Source of the DNA: Polycladidibacter hongkongensis
GTDB taxonomy: Bacteria; Pseudomonadota; Alphaproteobacteria; Rhizobiales; Stappiaceae
Length of the DNA stretch: 64,000 nt
Assembly: GCF_001561995.1 (NCBI RefSeq)
Contig: NZ_LLWC01000008.1
Span: 124,001 to 188,000, forward strand
Reading direction: 5' to 3'
Position numbers and translations under genes: made by a program
Shown here: in pieces, positions 1 through 8,733 of the stretch
How positions within the stretch are numbered: position 1 is the first letter of the stretch
Layout of the letters: every line of letters starts with the position of its first letter
The notes under the pieces: generated by a model
What the model was told of the DNA's origin: nothing
Database searches by the model: none
Seen by the model: the letters and a program-made list of their open reading frames with translations, nothing else

Positions 1-251
1 TTGTTGGCCTCGCCTTCCAGCTTGCCGATGACCTTCTCGACGTCACCTCTGATGCCGCAACCCTTGGCAAAGCCGCCGGAAAAGATGAAGAGCGCGGCAA
101 AGCGACTTTGGTTGGCCTGATGGGGCAAGAGCATGCCAGAGAAGAGCTTGCCCAACTGATTGATGAAGCAGCAATCTTGCTCGCTCCCTTTGGCAATGAC
201 GCACGCACTCTCATCGAAATTGCCGATTTTATAGCTAAGCGTACCCACTAG
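1..251 (+). CDS. ispA: Farnesyl diphosphate synthase, C-terminal fragment
   Basis: This is the 3' end of a gene cut by the left edge; reading frame 3 is open from base 3 to the TAG at 249-251, giving 82 residues. The fragment carries the second aspartate-rich motif (DDLLD, bases 36-50), followed by a lysine/glycine-rich segment and a helical tail typical of short-chain trans-prenyl transferases. The family condenses isopentenyl diphosphate with allylic diphosphates through Mg2+ held by the two DDxxD motifs, making C15 precursors for ubiquinone and undecaprenyl lipids in the cytoplasm. A geranylgeranyl synthase cannot be excluded because the N-terminal chain-length region is outside the window. 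Confidence 0.8.
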   Translation, partial: VGLAFQLADDLLDVTSDAATLGKAAGKDEERGKATLVGLMGQEHAREELAQLIDEAAILLAPFGNDARTLIEIADFIAKRTH

Positions 252-254
252 CTG

Positions 255-911
255 TTAAACAGGCAGCAAGTCCTTGCCCTGCTTAATCGCTCCATAATAC
301 GCCCAAAAGAGCCGCGCTGCGGTGCCTCGATAAGGTGCCCAGCGCAGGGCGATAGCATCAAGCTCCTTGCCCACTGGCTTTTTGTCGAGCCCTTGCAGCA
401 TCTGCACGGCGTTTTGCAATGCTACATCTCCACTTGGAAAAACATCCGGATGCCCGGCACAAAACAGCAGGAAAACATCTGCCGTCCACGGGCCAATGCC
501 CTTAATCTTGCAAAGGTGTTTGTGGGCATCCTCTCCACTTTGCTCGCATAAATGCACCAGATCCAGCCCTGCCTGCACCTCCCGCGCGATAGCCTGCAAT
601 GTCCGCACCTTCGCGCCAGATAGGCCCGCCGCCCGCAGCTCTTCATCTGCAAAACCCAATAGGCGCTCGGGAGTAAATGGCACAATCAAAGCCTCAACAC
701 GCCCCCATATCGTGCGAGCAGCAGCAACAGAAAGCAGCTGCGACACCACAATATTGCAAAGACTTGGAAAATCAGCAGCCCGCCGGCGTAATGGCAGCTC
801 GCCAGCAACCTCCACCGCTTCGCTTAAACCCGGGTCCACCAGTAACAACGCGGCCAAATCCCGCTGCAAATCAGCTAGTTCATTTATCGGAGCCATGGAT
901 TTTTCACTCAT
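255..911 (-). CDS. DNA-3-methyladenine glycosylase II (AlkA-type, HhH-GPD)
   Basis: The 218-residue protein belongs to the HhH-GPD base-excision repair superfamily and probably removes alkylated purines from DNA. The helix-hairpin-helix segment (KIKGIGPWTADVFL, about residues 136-149) is followed by the Gly/Pro-Asp loop containing the expected catalytic aspartate (SGDVALQNA, about 159-167). It lacks the N-terminal beta domain of E. coli AlkA, so it resembles the shorter single-domain form common in alphaproteobacteria. There is no iron-sulfur cysteine cluster, which argues against MutY or endonuclease III. It converges on the ispA tail with a 3-bp gap. The ATG at 911 is the first of two close starts (the other is at 896). 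Confidence 0.85.
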   Translation of the reverse strand: MSEKSMAPINELADLQRDLAALLLVDPGLSEAVEVAGELPLRRRAADFPSLCNIVVSQLLSVAAARTIWGRVEALIVPFTPERLLGFADEELRAAGLSGAKVRTLQAIAREVQAGLDLVHLCEQSGEDAHKHLCKIKGIGPWTADVFLLFCAGHPDVFPSGDVALQNAVQMLQGLDKKPVGKELDAIALRWAPYRGTAARLFWAYYGAIKQGKDLLPV

Positions 912-959
912 CTCGCGCTAGGCATAAATCATTACTCGCATTCTAGCCAAAGATACCGC

Positions 960-1820
960 ATGAACCAAGCGTGCCTCCGCTTTGCCCCCTCGCCCAATGG
1001 CCAGCTGCATTTAGGCCATGCCTACTCGGCCCTGCTTAACGAGCACATGGCGAACAGGCTCGCAGCAAAGCTATTGCTCCGCCTGGAAGATATTGACACC
1101 ACCCGCTGCACCCCTGCATTGCAGCAGCAAATGCTGGAGGATCTGGAGTGGCTTGGCATCAGGTGGCATGAGGCCCCACAAAAGCAAAGTGAACACTTTC
1201 CGCGCTACCAACAAGCCCTAGCTCAGCTAGAAGCAAAAGGCCTGCTTTATCGCGCTTATCTCACCCGATCCCAGATAAAAACCTACATTTCGCAGCAGCA
1301 AGATTGGCCACGAGACCCAGATGGCGCCCCGCTTTATCCCGGCAGCGCGTTTGGGGAGCGGGAGGCAAAAGATACCCGCAACGCCCCTTACGCCCTGCGT
1401 CTTAATATGCAAGCAGCGCTCTCCACGCTACAAAACCAAGGCATTGACTGGCAAGAACTCACCGCACCCGATGCAAAGGAGGCTGAGCGCATCAAGGCAA
1501 ATCCAGCCGCTTGGGGAGATATCATTCTGGCACGCAAAGACACACCCACAAGCTATCATCTCTCTGTGGTAGTTGACGATGCTGCGCAAGGCATAAGCCA
1601 CGTTGTGCGCGGGCAAGACCTATACCACGCCACCTCCGTCCACCGTTTGCTCCAACAACTTCTTGGCCTACCCGCACCGCTCTATCATCACCACAAACTC
1701 CTTACCGATGACAGCGGCGACAAACTCGCAAAATCAGCCTCCAGCATCTCGCTACGCACCTTGAGAGAACAAGGCACCACCCCAGCAGATATTCGCAGAA
1801 AACTCGGCTTTGCGCATTAG
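960..1820 (+). CDS. gluQ: Glutamyl-Q tRNA(Asp) synthetase
   Basis: This 286-residue protein is a truncated glutamyl-tRNA synthetase paralogue that activates glutamate and attaches it to queuosine in tRNA(Asp). The class I HIGH signature appears as HLGH (residues 18-21) just after the conserved FAPSPNG segment. The KMSKS equivalent is KLAKS near residue 258, and there is no anticodon-binding domain. In many homologues a zinc site is formed by a CxC...YxxC pattern after the Rossmann half; here the corresponding region (YRAYLTRSQI, about residues 97-106) has no cysteine, so zinc is probably not bound. It starts divergently from the glycosylase gene and overlaps the stop of the AEC gene by 4 bp. 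Confidence 0.9.
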   Translation: MNQACLRFAPSPNGQLHLGHAYSALLNEHMANRLAAKLLLRLEDIDTTRCTPALQQQMLEDLEWLGIRWHEAPQKQSEHFPRYQQALAQLEAKGLLYRAYLTRSQIKTYISQQQDWPRDPDGAPLYPGSAFGEREAKDTRNAPYALRLNMQAALSTLQNQGIDWQELTAPDAKEAERIKANPAAWGDIILARKDTPTSYHLSVVVDDAAQGISHVVRGQDLYHATSVHRLLQQLLGLPAPLYHHHKLLTDDSGDKLAKSASSISLRTLREQGTTPADIRRKLGFAH

Positions 1821-2782
1821 TAGCCCAGCGCGTGCAGCAGCCAGATCCAGCCACTGGCTGTCACGATACTTGCCATTGTTGTGATACTAATCGAATTGGT
1901 AGACATCGCGTGCCCTGTTCCAAACTGGTTTGCAAACACGTAAGCCATAACACCAGTTGGGCACGCCGCCGCCAGCACCAACACACTCAGCCATTCACCG
2001 GGCAGATGTGTCACGTATATCCCCCAGAGCAACACCAACGCCGGAAACACCAAAATCTTGATCACGCTAAGCGTCACACCAATGCTCAATGTCCCGCGAA
2101 TACCGTAGTGTAACATCGACATCCCGACAGAAATAAGCGCCACAGTGGACGCACTTTTCGCCACCGGCTGCAAGGTGCGCTCCAGCAGCTCAGGCCAAGG
2201 CAGACCAAACACATTCCAAAGCACGCCGCTGCCAATCGCCAACACAATTGGATTTCCAAGCAGCTTCTGCACCACCGCTTGCATCACCTCGCCCATAGGC
2301 CGCGCTTGGGTGTATCCATCAATCACCACAGCGCGCTCCATTGCGATAACGGAGACTATCGTAACGCTGGGAATATGCGCCGCTATCACGATCGAGAGCG
2401 GCACCAACGCCTCATCACCATAAACAGCGGTAATAAGCGGAATGCCAAGCAAGGCAGTATTGGAAAATCCAGAAGAAATCGCGGCTACCACCGCCGCCCT
2501 TGCCTCACGGCGAAACACTTTGCGCACCAATAGCGCTGCGCCAATGCCAACACTAAACAAAACCGGATAATAGGTCGCCCACAGCCACCAAGGAGAAACG
2601 CCAGCAAGATCAGCAGTAGCCAGCGTTCGAAACAAAAGCGCAGGTACCGCTATCGTGGTTACAAATGCACCAAGCGCATGCCCCACATCCGCGCCCAGCA
2701 GCTTCGAAACAGCAACTGCGTAGCCAATTGCGATAAGCGCAAACAACGGCACAACCACAAACACCAGTGTTTCTATAATCAT
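1817..2782 (-). CDS. AEC family transporter (auxin efflux carrier-like)
   Basis: The 321-residue protein is almost entirely hydrophobic, with about ten predicted membrane helices in two five-helix halves, the pattern of the AEC family. The N-terminal half (VVVPLFALIAIGYAVA) and the second half (AKSASTVALISVGMSM) carry the typical Pro/Gly breaks. Family members such as MdcF and MleP export or import small organic anions, but the substrate cannot be read from sequence. A second AEC permease lies at 28272-29222. The gene converges on gluQ and faces the histidine kinase gene across a 155-bp intergenic region. Confidence 0.82.
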   Translation of the reverse strand: MIIETLVFVVVPLFALIAIGYAVAVSKLLGADVGHALGAFVTTIAVPALLFRTLATADLAGVSPWWLWATYYPVLFSVGIGAALLVRKVFRREARAAVVAAISSGFSNTALLGIPLITAVYGDEALVPLSIVIAAHIPSVTIVSVIAMERAVVIDGYTQARPMGEVMQAVVQKLLGNPIVLAIGSGVLWNVFGLPWPELLERTLQPVAKSASTVALISVGMSMLHYGIRGTLSIGVTLSVIKILVFPALVLLWGIYVTHLPGEWLSVLVLAAACPTGVMAYVFANQFGTGHAMSTNSISITTMASIVTASGWIWLLHALGY

Positions 2783-2937
2783 CTCTTGAAAGTCGCCTTT
2801 TACTTGTTTTTTTCTGCGACCCTTTGTTTTTCAAGGGCTGTCCATTGTTTTTCAGGGGATGGCGTCATGTGCAAGGGCGACGCCCCCCCCCTTAATGCTT
2901 TAGGCTGATTGCACGGCTCTATGCAAGGAGAAGCTAA

Positions 2938-3714
2938 ATGGGCGCGCCAAAACAGGTATCACACCTGGACGTGGCACAACTGGCACATGATCTAAAAACG
3001 CCGCTCTCTGCAATGAGGACGGCGGCGGAGCTTATCGCCCATGAGCCCCTCTCCCAATCCCAGCAGCGCTATCTTGGTATTCTGGAGGCCGCCCTCAATA
3101 ATCTGCTGCAATCAACTGACAATCTGTTGCAACAAAGCGCCTCTGAATATCTGGCAGAAGAAGAAGACTATCAGGCACTTGCAGACGTGCTTGAACACCT
3201 GAATGATCTTTATGGTCCATTGGCAGAGCAGCAAGGCAGCGCGCTAAACATCGCACCAGCACCTCTTGCACTTGCAGACCTACCAGTACCAGCGGCAAAA
3301 ACCAGCAGCATCCTCGCAGCGCTTATCAGCAACGCTCTAAAGTATGCCGCCAAAGGTAACATAACAGTGCTGACCACACTGGACGAAACCAGCTTTCCAA
3401 GCTCAATGTCGACAACTTATAAGAGCCTATCAGTAAATGTCATTGATCAAGGCACTGGCATCGCCGAAGAGGACCAATTACACCTCTTCACGCCCTTCGT
3501 TCGTGGCAGAGCGAGAGCAACGGAAACCGAGCAGGATTCGGGCACCGGCTTAGGGCTTTACGGCGCGCGGAAACTTGCCTCCGAGCTCGGCGGAGACGTC
3601 TACATCAAGCAATCTTCGCAAAACGGCAGCATCTTTACGCTACAACTTCCGCTTTCGGTTGCTGAAGATGCTGAGCCCGAGCCGATACTCACTGAATTTC
3701 CACCCCTTGATTAG
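2938..3714 (+). CDS. Soluble sensor histidine kinase (HisKA-HATPase)
   Basis: A 258-residue histidine kinase core without membrane segments or an obvious sensor domain. The H box is at the very N terminus (AHDLKTPL, phospho-acceptor His17), followed by a dimerisation helix pair. The ATPase domain has an N box (ISNALKYA, Asn132), a G1 box (DQGTGIAEE, 170-178), an F box (FTPF, 184-187) and a G2 box (GTGLGLYGA, 202-210). The start is supported by AAGGAG about 7 bases upstream. No response regulator lies next to it; the only one in the window is the CpdR-like gene 36 kb away. The signal and partner are unknown. A PAS-less form may be recruited by another protein. Confidence 0.85.
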   Translation: MGAPKQVSHLDVAQLAHDLKTPLSAMRTAAELIAHEPLSQSQQRYLGILEAALNNLLQSTDNLLQQSASEYLAEEEDYQALADVLEHLNDLYGPLAEQQGSALNIAPAPLALADLPVPAAKTSSILAALISNALKYAAKGNITVLTTLDETSFPSSMSTTYKSLSVNVIDQGTGIAEEDQLHLFTPFVRGRARATETEQDSGTGLGLYGARKLASELGGDVYIKQSSQNGSIFTLQLPLSVAEDAEPEPILTEFPPLD

Positions 3715-3793
3715 CACCACTAAAAAAAAGAAATGCCTCTTTCCCAGAGTGTATTCATTACTTAAATATAATTCGCTAAACACGAATGGATGA

Positions 3794-4648
3794 ATGAGGG
3801 GCCAGCCGGTGCAAGCACGAGTTAAATCAGCAGCCTGCAAAACAATGCACTTCTGTCGCACATATCCGCTGCGCGCTTGCCTGATTTATATCGCCGCTGT
3901 CATGGCGTTTTTCATCGTGTTTCCCAGCGTCGACCCCGCCGTCACGTCTATATTCTACGATGGCAATGGAGGTTTTCCGGTCTCGAAAAGCTATCTTGGC
4001 GTAAAACTGCGCTACTTAGCGGTCAATCTGGTTATTTGGGCCGCCTTGGCGTGTCTTGCACTTCTTATAATAAAAATGGTCTTCCCCCGCCTCAAGGCCA
4101 TAACTGATCTGCGTGCACCTGTATTCTTGCTCTCAACCCTCATCCTTGGGCCCGGTGTGCTGGTTAACATGATCCTCAAAGAAACATGGGGGCGCCCGCG
4201 GCCGCGGCACACAGAGCTATTTGGCGGCGATCAACCTTTCATCGGTGTTTGGCCACCGACGAATTATTGTGAAAGCAATTGTTCGTTTGTATCTGGCGAG
4301 GGATCGTCCTCGTTCTGGTTGCTTGCGTTGACCCTTATTGTTCCGGCGCGCTTTCGCCTGCCAACGTTCATCGCCACCGCCAGTCTATGCCTAATATTCT
4401 CTGCAAACCGTGTCGCTTTCGGCGGCCACTTCTTATCGGACACTTTGTTGTCGTGGGGATGCTCCGCGCTTGTGATTATCAGCGTTTATCACATGCTTTA
4501 CGTATCACCGCGCTCATGGGCAAAGCCACAGGTGCTGGAAAACGGCATCGCTCGTGCCGGCATTGCCCTACAGCGAAAAGGCAAAAGCGCCGGCTCCAAA
4601 CTCTCAAAGGGCTGGCGCAGTATTATCAATGCGCTAAAGAAGGTTTAA
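3794..4648 (+). CDS. PAP2-family membrane phosphatase (lipid phosphatase-like)
   Basis: The 284-residue protein has about six membrane helices and the three-part PAP2 phosphatase signature: KETWGRPRP (129-137), SGEGSS (167-172) and NRVAFGGHFLSD (205-216). Members dephosphorylate lipid phosphates, including lipid A (LpxE/LpxF), phosphatidylglycerol phosphate and undecaprenyl diphosphate, on the periplasmic face. The second motif has Glu where the textbook PSGH has His, and the third begins with Asn rather than Ser. The nucleophilic His212 and partner Asp216 are kept. Substrate is undetermined; a lipid A phosphatase is one possibility. Its stop overlaps that of the convergent tyrosine phosphatase gene. 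Confidence 0.82.
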   Translation: MRGQPVQARVKSAACKTMHFCRTYPLRACLIYIAAVMAFFIVFPSVDPAVTSIFYDGNGGFPVSKSYLGVKLRYLAVNLVIWAALACLALLIIKMVFPRLKAITDLRAPVFLLSTLILGPGVLVNMILKETWGRPRPRHTELFGGDQPFIGVWPPTNYCESNCSFVSGEGSSSFWLLALTLIVPARFRLPTFIATASLCLIFSANRVAFGGHFLSDTLLSWGCSALVIISVYHMLYVSPRSWAKPQVLENGIARAGIALQRKGKSAGSKLSKGWRSIINALKKV

Positions 4649-5106
4649 TGTTGAGCTGCTAGCTTATTCAGCAAGCTGGTGCATGCGCGCTCGACCATAG
4701 TAAACACATCGGCAAAACCATCTCTCCCACCATAATAGGGATCCGGCACATCCCCGCCATCGGGCAACATGAGTTGCAAGGTGGCAGTGCCGTCCTTTGG
4801 TTCGATCTTACGCAGGTTTTTCAAGTTGGATCGGTCCATGGCAATGATCGTGTCAAACCGATAGAAATCTTGTTCACTCACCTGCCGGGCGCGTTGGCCG
4901 GTAAGATCTATGCCATGTTTCTTGGCAATCTCTATCGAGCGCTCGTCAGGTTGCTTGCCCACATGCCATGCTCCAGTTCCAGCTGAATCGATTTCAAACT
5001 GCCCCTCTAAGCCCCGCTCATGCACCAAATGCGCAAAGATCCCTTCTCCCAAAGGTGAGCGACAGATATTCCCAAGACAAACAAACAGAACGCTATGCTT
5101 CTTCAT
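4645..5106 (-). CDS. Low-molecular-weight protein tyrosine phosphatase
   Basis: The protein is 153 residues from the ATG at 5106; a longer open frame exists upstream but lies inside tusA and is not family-like. The P-loop CLGNICRS sits at the N terminus (CX5R with following Ser), and the general-acid DPYYGG segment lies near residue 125, both diagnostic of LMW-PTP. Family members dephosphorylate tyrosine in bacterial BY-kinases or small phospho-substrates in the cytoplasm. The start overlaps the end of tusA by 14 bp, so the two are probably co-transcribed and translationally coupled. No cognate BY-kinase is in the window. Confidence 0.9.
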   Translation of the reverse strand: MKKHSVLFVCLGNICRSPLGEGIFAHLVHERGLEGQFEIDSAGTGAWHVGKQPDERSIEIAKKHGIDLTGQRARQVSEQDFYRFDTIIAMDRSNLKNLRKIEPKDGTATLQLMLPDGGDVPDPYYGGRDGFADVFTMVERACTSLLNKLAAQH

Positions 5107-5359
5107 GCGGCAATTCCCTTTTGTGCAAGCCACCACGGCGGATCTCAAAGCGCAGCAAACGGCCTTCCTGCGTGCTGCTAAGCAGGCAATGCCCGTCCTC
5201 ACTGCACATATGCGGGATATCGATGGCGGACATCGGATCGGTCGCTTCAACGTGCAAAACGTCGCCCGCGTTCATTCGCGCCAGTTTTTGCCGCGCTTTC
5301 AACACCGGTAGCGGGCAATTAAGCCCCCGCAAATCTAACAATACTGCTTGGTCGCTCAC
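5093..5359 (-). CDS. tusA: TusA-type sulfurtransferase / SirA-like protein
   Basis: An 88-residue single-domain protein with the family signature LRGLNCPLPVLKAR, in which the CPxP cysteine (near residue 15) carries persulfide sulfur. TusA proteins relay sulfur from cysteine desulfurase to tRNA thiolation, molybdopterin and related pathways. Length and domain match the family. It is the first gene of a two-gene unit with the tyrosine phosphatase. Paralogues of this fold (YeeD, YedF) serve other sulfur routes, so the exact pathway is inferred. Confidence 0.85.
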   Translation of the reverse strand: MSDQAVLLDLRGLNCPLPVLKARQKLARMNAGDVLHVEATDPMSAIDIPHMCSEDGHCLLSSTQEGRLLRFEIRRGGLHKRELPHEEA

Positions 5360-6067
<708 letters not shown>

Positions 6068-6085
6068 GTGACAAGGGAACACCCG

Positions 6086-7405
6086 ATGAAAAACCTCAAA
6101 ATTCTATCAGGAGCCGCGCTTGCCACCCTTGCGTTGAGTGTTGCTCCGGCAATGGCGGAAGAAAAATACGCTCTGGCCGTCGACACCGCCTACATCTTCA
6201 ACACCCTGCTCTTCCTCATCGGCGGCTTTCTCGTCATGTGGATGGCCGCAGGCTTTGCCATGCTGGAAGCGGGTCTGGTCCGCACCAAAAACGTTTCCAT
6301 GCAATGCTTGAAGAACATCGCACTCTACTCCATCGCAGGTATTATGTTCTGGGTAACCGGCTACAACCTGATGTACACCGGCGTGGATGGCGGCTTCTTC
6401 GGGTCCTTCGGGACCTACTCTTTTGACGCAGTAGGCGGCGATGCTCTGGACACCGGCTATTCCACGGCATCTGACTGGTTCTTCCAGATGGTCTTCTGCG
6501 CAACCACAGCCTCAATCGTTTCCGGCACCATGGCCGAGCGTGTGAAGCTTTGGGCGTTCCTTATCTTTACCGTTTTGCTCACAGGTGTACTCTACCCGAT
6601 CACCGGTTCTTGGGAGTGGGGCGCTGGCTGGCTTGACGAAATGGGCTTCTCAGATTTCGCAGGCTCTACGCTGGTTCACTCTGTTGGCGGCTGGGCTGCT
6701 CTGGTTGGCGCAATCATCCTTGGCCCACGCTCTGGCAAATACGGCAAGGCCGGTCAGGTAAACGTAATGCCGGGTTCCTCTATGCCGCTGGCCACCTTGG
6801 GTACCTTCATCCTGTGGCTCGGTTGGTTCGGCTTTAACGGCGCTTCCCAGCTGGCTATGGGCACCATTGGCGATGTAACCGACATCTCCCGGATTTTTGC
6901 AAACACCAATATGGCTGCCGCTGCGGGTGTTGTCACCACTATCTTGCTTACCCAGATTCTTTACAAGAAGGTTGATGTTACCATGGCCCTTAACGGCGCG
7001 CTGGCTGGCCTTGTTGCCATCACGGCAGAGCCACTGACCCCAAGCGTACCACAAGCCATGTTCATCGGCGCTGTCGGTGGTGCACTGGTTGTCTTCGCCG
7101 TACCACTGCTCGATAAACTTAAAATTGATGATGTCGTTGGCGCTATCCCTGTGCACCTTTTGGCAGGCATCTGGGGCACCTTGGTCGTACCGCTCTCGAA
7201 CAGCGATGTTTCTTTCCTGCCGCAGTTGGTAGGCGTGGTCTCCATCGGCGCATTCATCTCGATCTCTTCAGCGCTCATCTGGCTTGCAATAAAAGCAACT
7301 ATCGGCCTGCGTGTCGGCGAAGAGGAAGAGGCACTTGGCCTCGACAAAGTCGAAATCGGTGTCGAAGCCTATCCAGAATTCGGTCAAGGTTCGCAACGCC
7401 TCTAG
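6086..7405 (+). CDS. amtB: Ammonium transporter AmtB
   Basis: The 439-residue protein is an Amt/Rh channel for ammonium uptake across the inner membrane. It starts with a cleavable signal peptide ending APAMA, followed by eleven membrane helices. Conserved features include the MLEAGLVR segment, the first pore histidine in STLVHSVGGW and the second in VHLLAGIWG. The ATG at 6086 has an AGGGA element about 7 bases upstream; the in-frame GTG at 6068 is less likely because it abuts the glnK stop. With glnK it forms a two-gene operon closed by a strong terminator. Confidence 0.95.
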   Translation: MKNLKILSGAALATLALSVAPAMAEEKYALAVDTAYIFNTLLFLIGGFLVMWMAAGFAMLEAGLVRTKNVSMQCLKNIALYSIAGIMFWVTGYNLMYTGVDGGFFGSFGTYSFDAVGGDALDTGYSTASDWFFQMVFCATTASIVSGTMAERVKLWAFLIFTVLLTGVLYPITGSWEWGAGWLDEMGFSDFAGSTLVHSVGGWAALVGAIILGPRSGKYGKAGQVNVMPGSSMPLATLGTFILWLGWFGFNGASQLAMGTIGDVTDISRIFANTNMAAAAGVVTTILLTQILYKKVDVTMALNGALAGLVAITAEPLTPSVPQAMFIGAVGGALVVFAVPLLDKLKIDDVVGAIPVHLLAGIWGTLVVPLSNSDVSFLPQLVGVVSIGAFISISSALIWLAIKATIGLRVGEEEEALGLDKVEIGVEAYPEFGQGSQRL

Positions 7406-7453
7406 GGGCAGCACCTTGATTGAATCTGCAGAACCTCTGCAGCCCAAACTATT

Positions 7454-7484
7454 AAGCCCGGTCCTCAGACCGGGCTTTTTTTTT
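7454..7484 (+). terminator. Rho-independent terminator of glnK-amtB
   Basis: A perfect 10-bp stem (AAGCCCGGTC at 7454-7463 with its complement at 7468-7477) closes a CTCA loop, and the T run extends from the stem's last two bases to 7484. The T run touches the stop codon of the convergent gene at 7483. On the opposite strand no T run follows the hairpin, so it works mainly for amtB. Confidence 0.93.
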
Positions 7485-7857
7485 AGCAATCGCGATCATA
7501 AAAGCGGCTGAGACGATCCGAGATATCATCAAGGGCATCAGAATACTCGTCCCAATCCTCATCATCCCAAGCTTCAGCAAGATCATCCACACTCTGGGCA
7601 ATACGGCCGTCATCTTCAACCATAGCGATGATTGCAGAAACGCCAATAATGGCTTCCAATGCATCATCCATATCCGAACCTGCACGAATTCGATCACGGA
7701 AGAATGTTTCCATCGATACTTCATCAAGCATGTCGATTGCATCGTCCAGATCGCTGCAGCTCAGGCCGTCTTGCGCTTGTGCCGGCGCAACAGCCACCAT
7801 TGCCAATGCAGACGCGCCAAACGCAGCTGCAACCATTTTCTTAAATAGATCTGCCAT
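7483..7857 (-). CDS. Small acidic secreted protein, unknown function
   Basis: A 124-residue protein with a clear Sec signal peptide: charged start, hydrophobic stretch AAAFGASALAMVAVA, then AQAQ, with cleavage near residue 28. The mature part is small, very acidic (repeated DD/ED/DE) and probably helical. It has two cysteines, one near the mature N terminus (LSCSD) and one as the final residue, which could form a disulfide in the periplasm. I do not recognise a family. It converges on amtB and its stop overlaps the amtB terminator T run. The signal peptide, codon use and GGA element before the ATG suggest a real gene. Confidence 0.72.
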   Translation of the reverse strand: MADLFKKMVAAAFGASALAMVAVAPAQAQDGLSCSDLDDAIDMLDEVSMETFFRDRIRAGSDMDDALEAIIGVSAIIAMVEDDGRIAQSVDDLAEAWDDEDWDEYSDALDDISDRLSRFYDRDC

Positions 7858-8067
7858 TACAATTCCATTTCATTGCTTCCTGAGACAGCCGCCAAACAAA
7901 CAGAACTTGGCGTGCAAAGGTGTGCTCAAAACAACAGGGAGGAAACAAATAGGTCTAAACCTGTAGCGAATGCTTGTTTATATATCATCTAAAATATTGA
8001 ATTTGCGCCCTTTTACAGATCCGCCTAGTTTAGACTTGCTGTGAAATATCAAAGAGCGAGTCCGGTC

Positions 8068-8727
8068 ATGTACAAAGATTTTCTCGACAGAGTTTGCCAC
8101 TCCTATGATTTTTTAGCGCTTGATGCGATGGGAGTTTTGTTTACCCAAACAGACGAGGTAGAGCAGGTCCTTCAAGAACATCTCTTCGCCTGTGAGTGTG
8201 AGTATGATGAGAGCAGACTTATTTTACAGTACCTCTCCGCCACCAGCGGAGATCTAAGCGAACCAGAGCTTTGCCAAACCCTAGGGCTTACCAAAACACA
8301 GGCCAGCTCGCTCCCACAACGGTACACACTTATGCCGCAGTTGATAGATCTTCTTGAAGAAGCGCAGAACAACTATATTGGCCTCTCCTGCATGAGCAAT
8401 GGAATAGCCAGCTGGCTCAAAGCGGCAGGGCGTCACAACCATCTCGATACATATATTGAGAACTGGATCATCTCCTCTGACATAGGCATTCGTAAACCTG
8501 CCACTTCGTTCTTTGCCAAAGCCGCAGAGCAACTTGGCGCGGCGCCCCAGAGAATTCTACTTGTAGACAACCGCCCGGCAAATCTAGATGCTGCCCATCA
8601 ATTAGGCTTTGGAACTTTATGGCTTTCCGCGACTGCCAATACAGATGTGGCACACCCGCGGCTTGGTTCTTTGGAGGATCTCACCGACGCGATCAGAAGT
8701 ACGGCCCCTCTTGCGGTAAGTGCTTGA
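8068..8727 (+). CDS. HAD-superfamily hydrolase-like protein
   Basis: About 219 residues from the ATG at 8068; a GTG at 8041 would add nine residues but has no ribosome site. Motif I is LALDAMGVLF: the nucleophilic Asp is present, but the second Asp of DxD is Met. Motif II is LSCMSNG, motif III the Lys of IRKPATSFF and motif IV LVDNRPANLDAA. This arrangement fits the haloacid-dehalogenase/beta-phosphoglucomutase-like subgroup. Loss of the DxD acid/base suggests altered chemistry or a binding role. The substrate is unknown. It converges on the ugpE-like gene with a 6-bp gap. Confidence 0.78.
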   Translation: MYKDFLDRVCHSYDFLALDAMGVLFTQTDEVEQVLQEHLFACECEYDESRLILQYLSATSGDLSEPELCQTLGLTKTQASSLPQRYTLMPQLIDLLEEAQNNYIGLSCMSNGIASWLKAAGRHNHLDTYIENWIISSDIGIRKPATSFFAKAAEQLGAAPQRILLVDNRPANLDAAHQLGFGTLWLSATANTDVAHPRLGSLEDLTDAIRSTAPLAVSA

Positions 8728-8733
8728 TCAGCC

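Noticed and set aside
4645-5250. 201-residue version of the tyrosine phosphatase
   Set aside because: The first 48 residues are tusA read in another frame; the P-loop start at 5106 fits the family.
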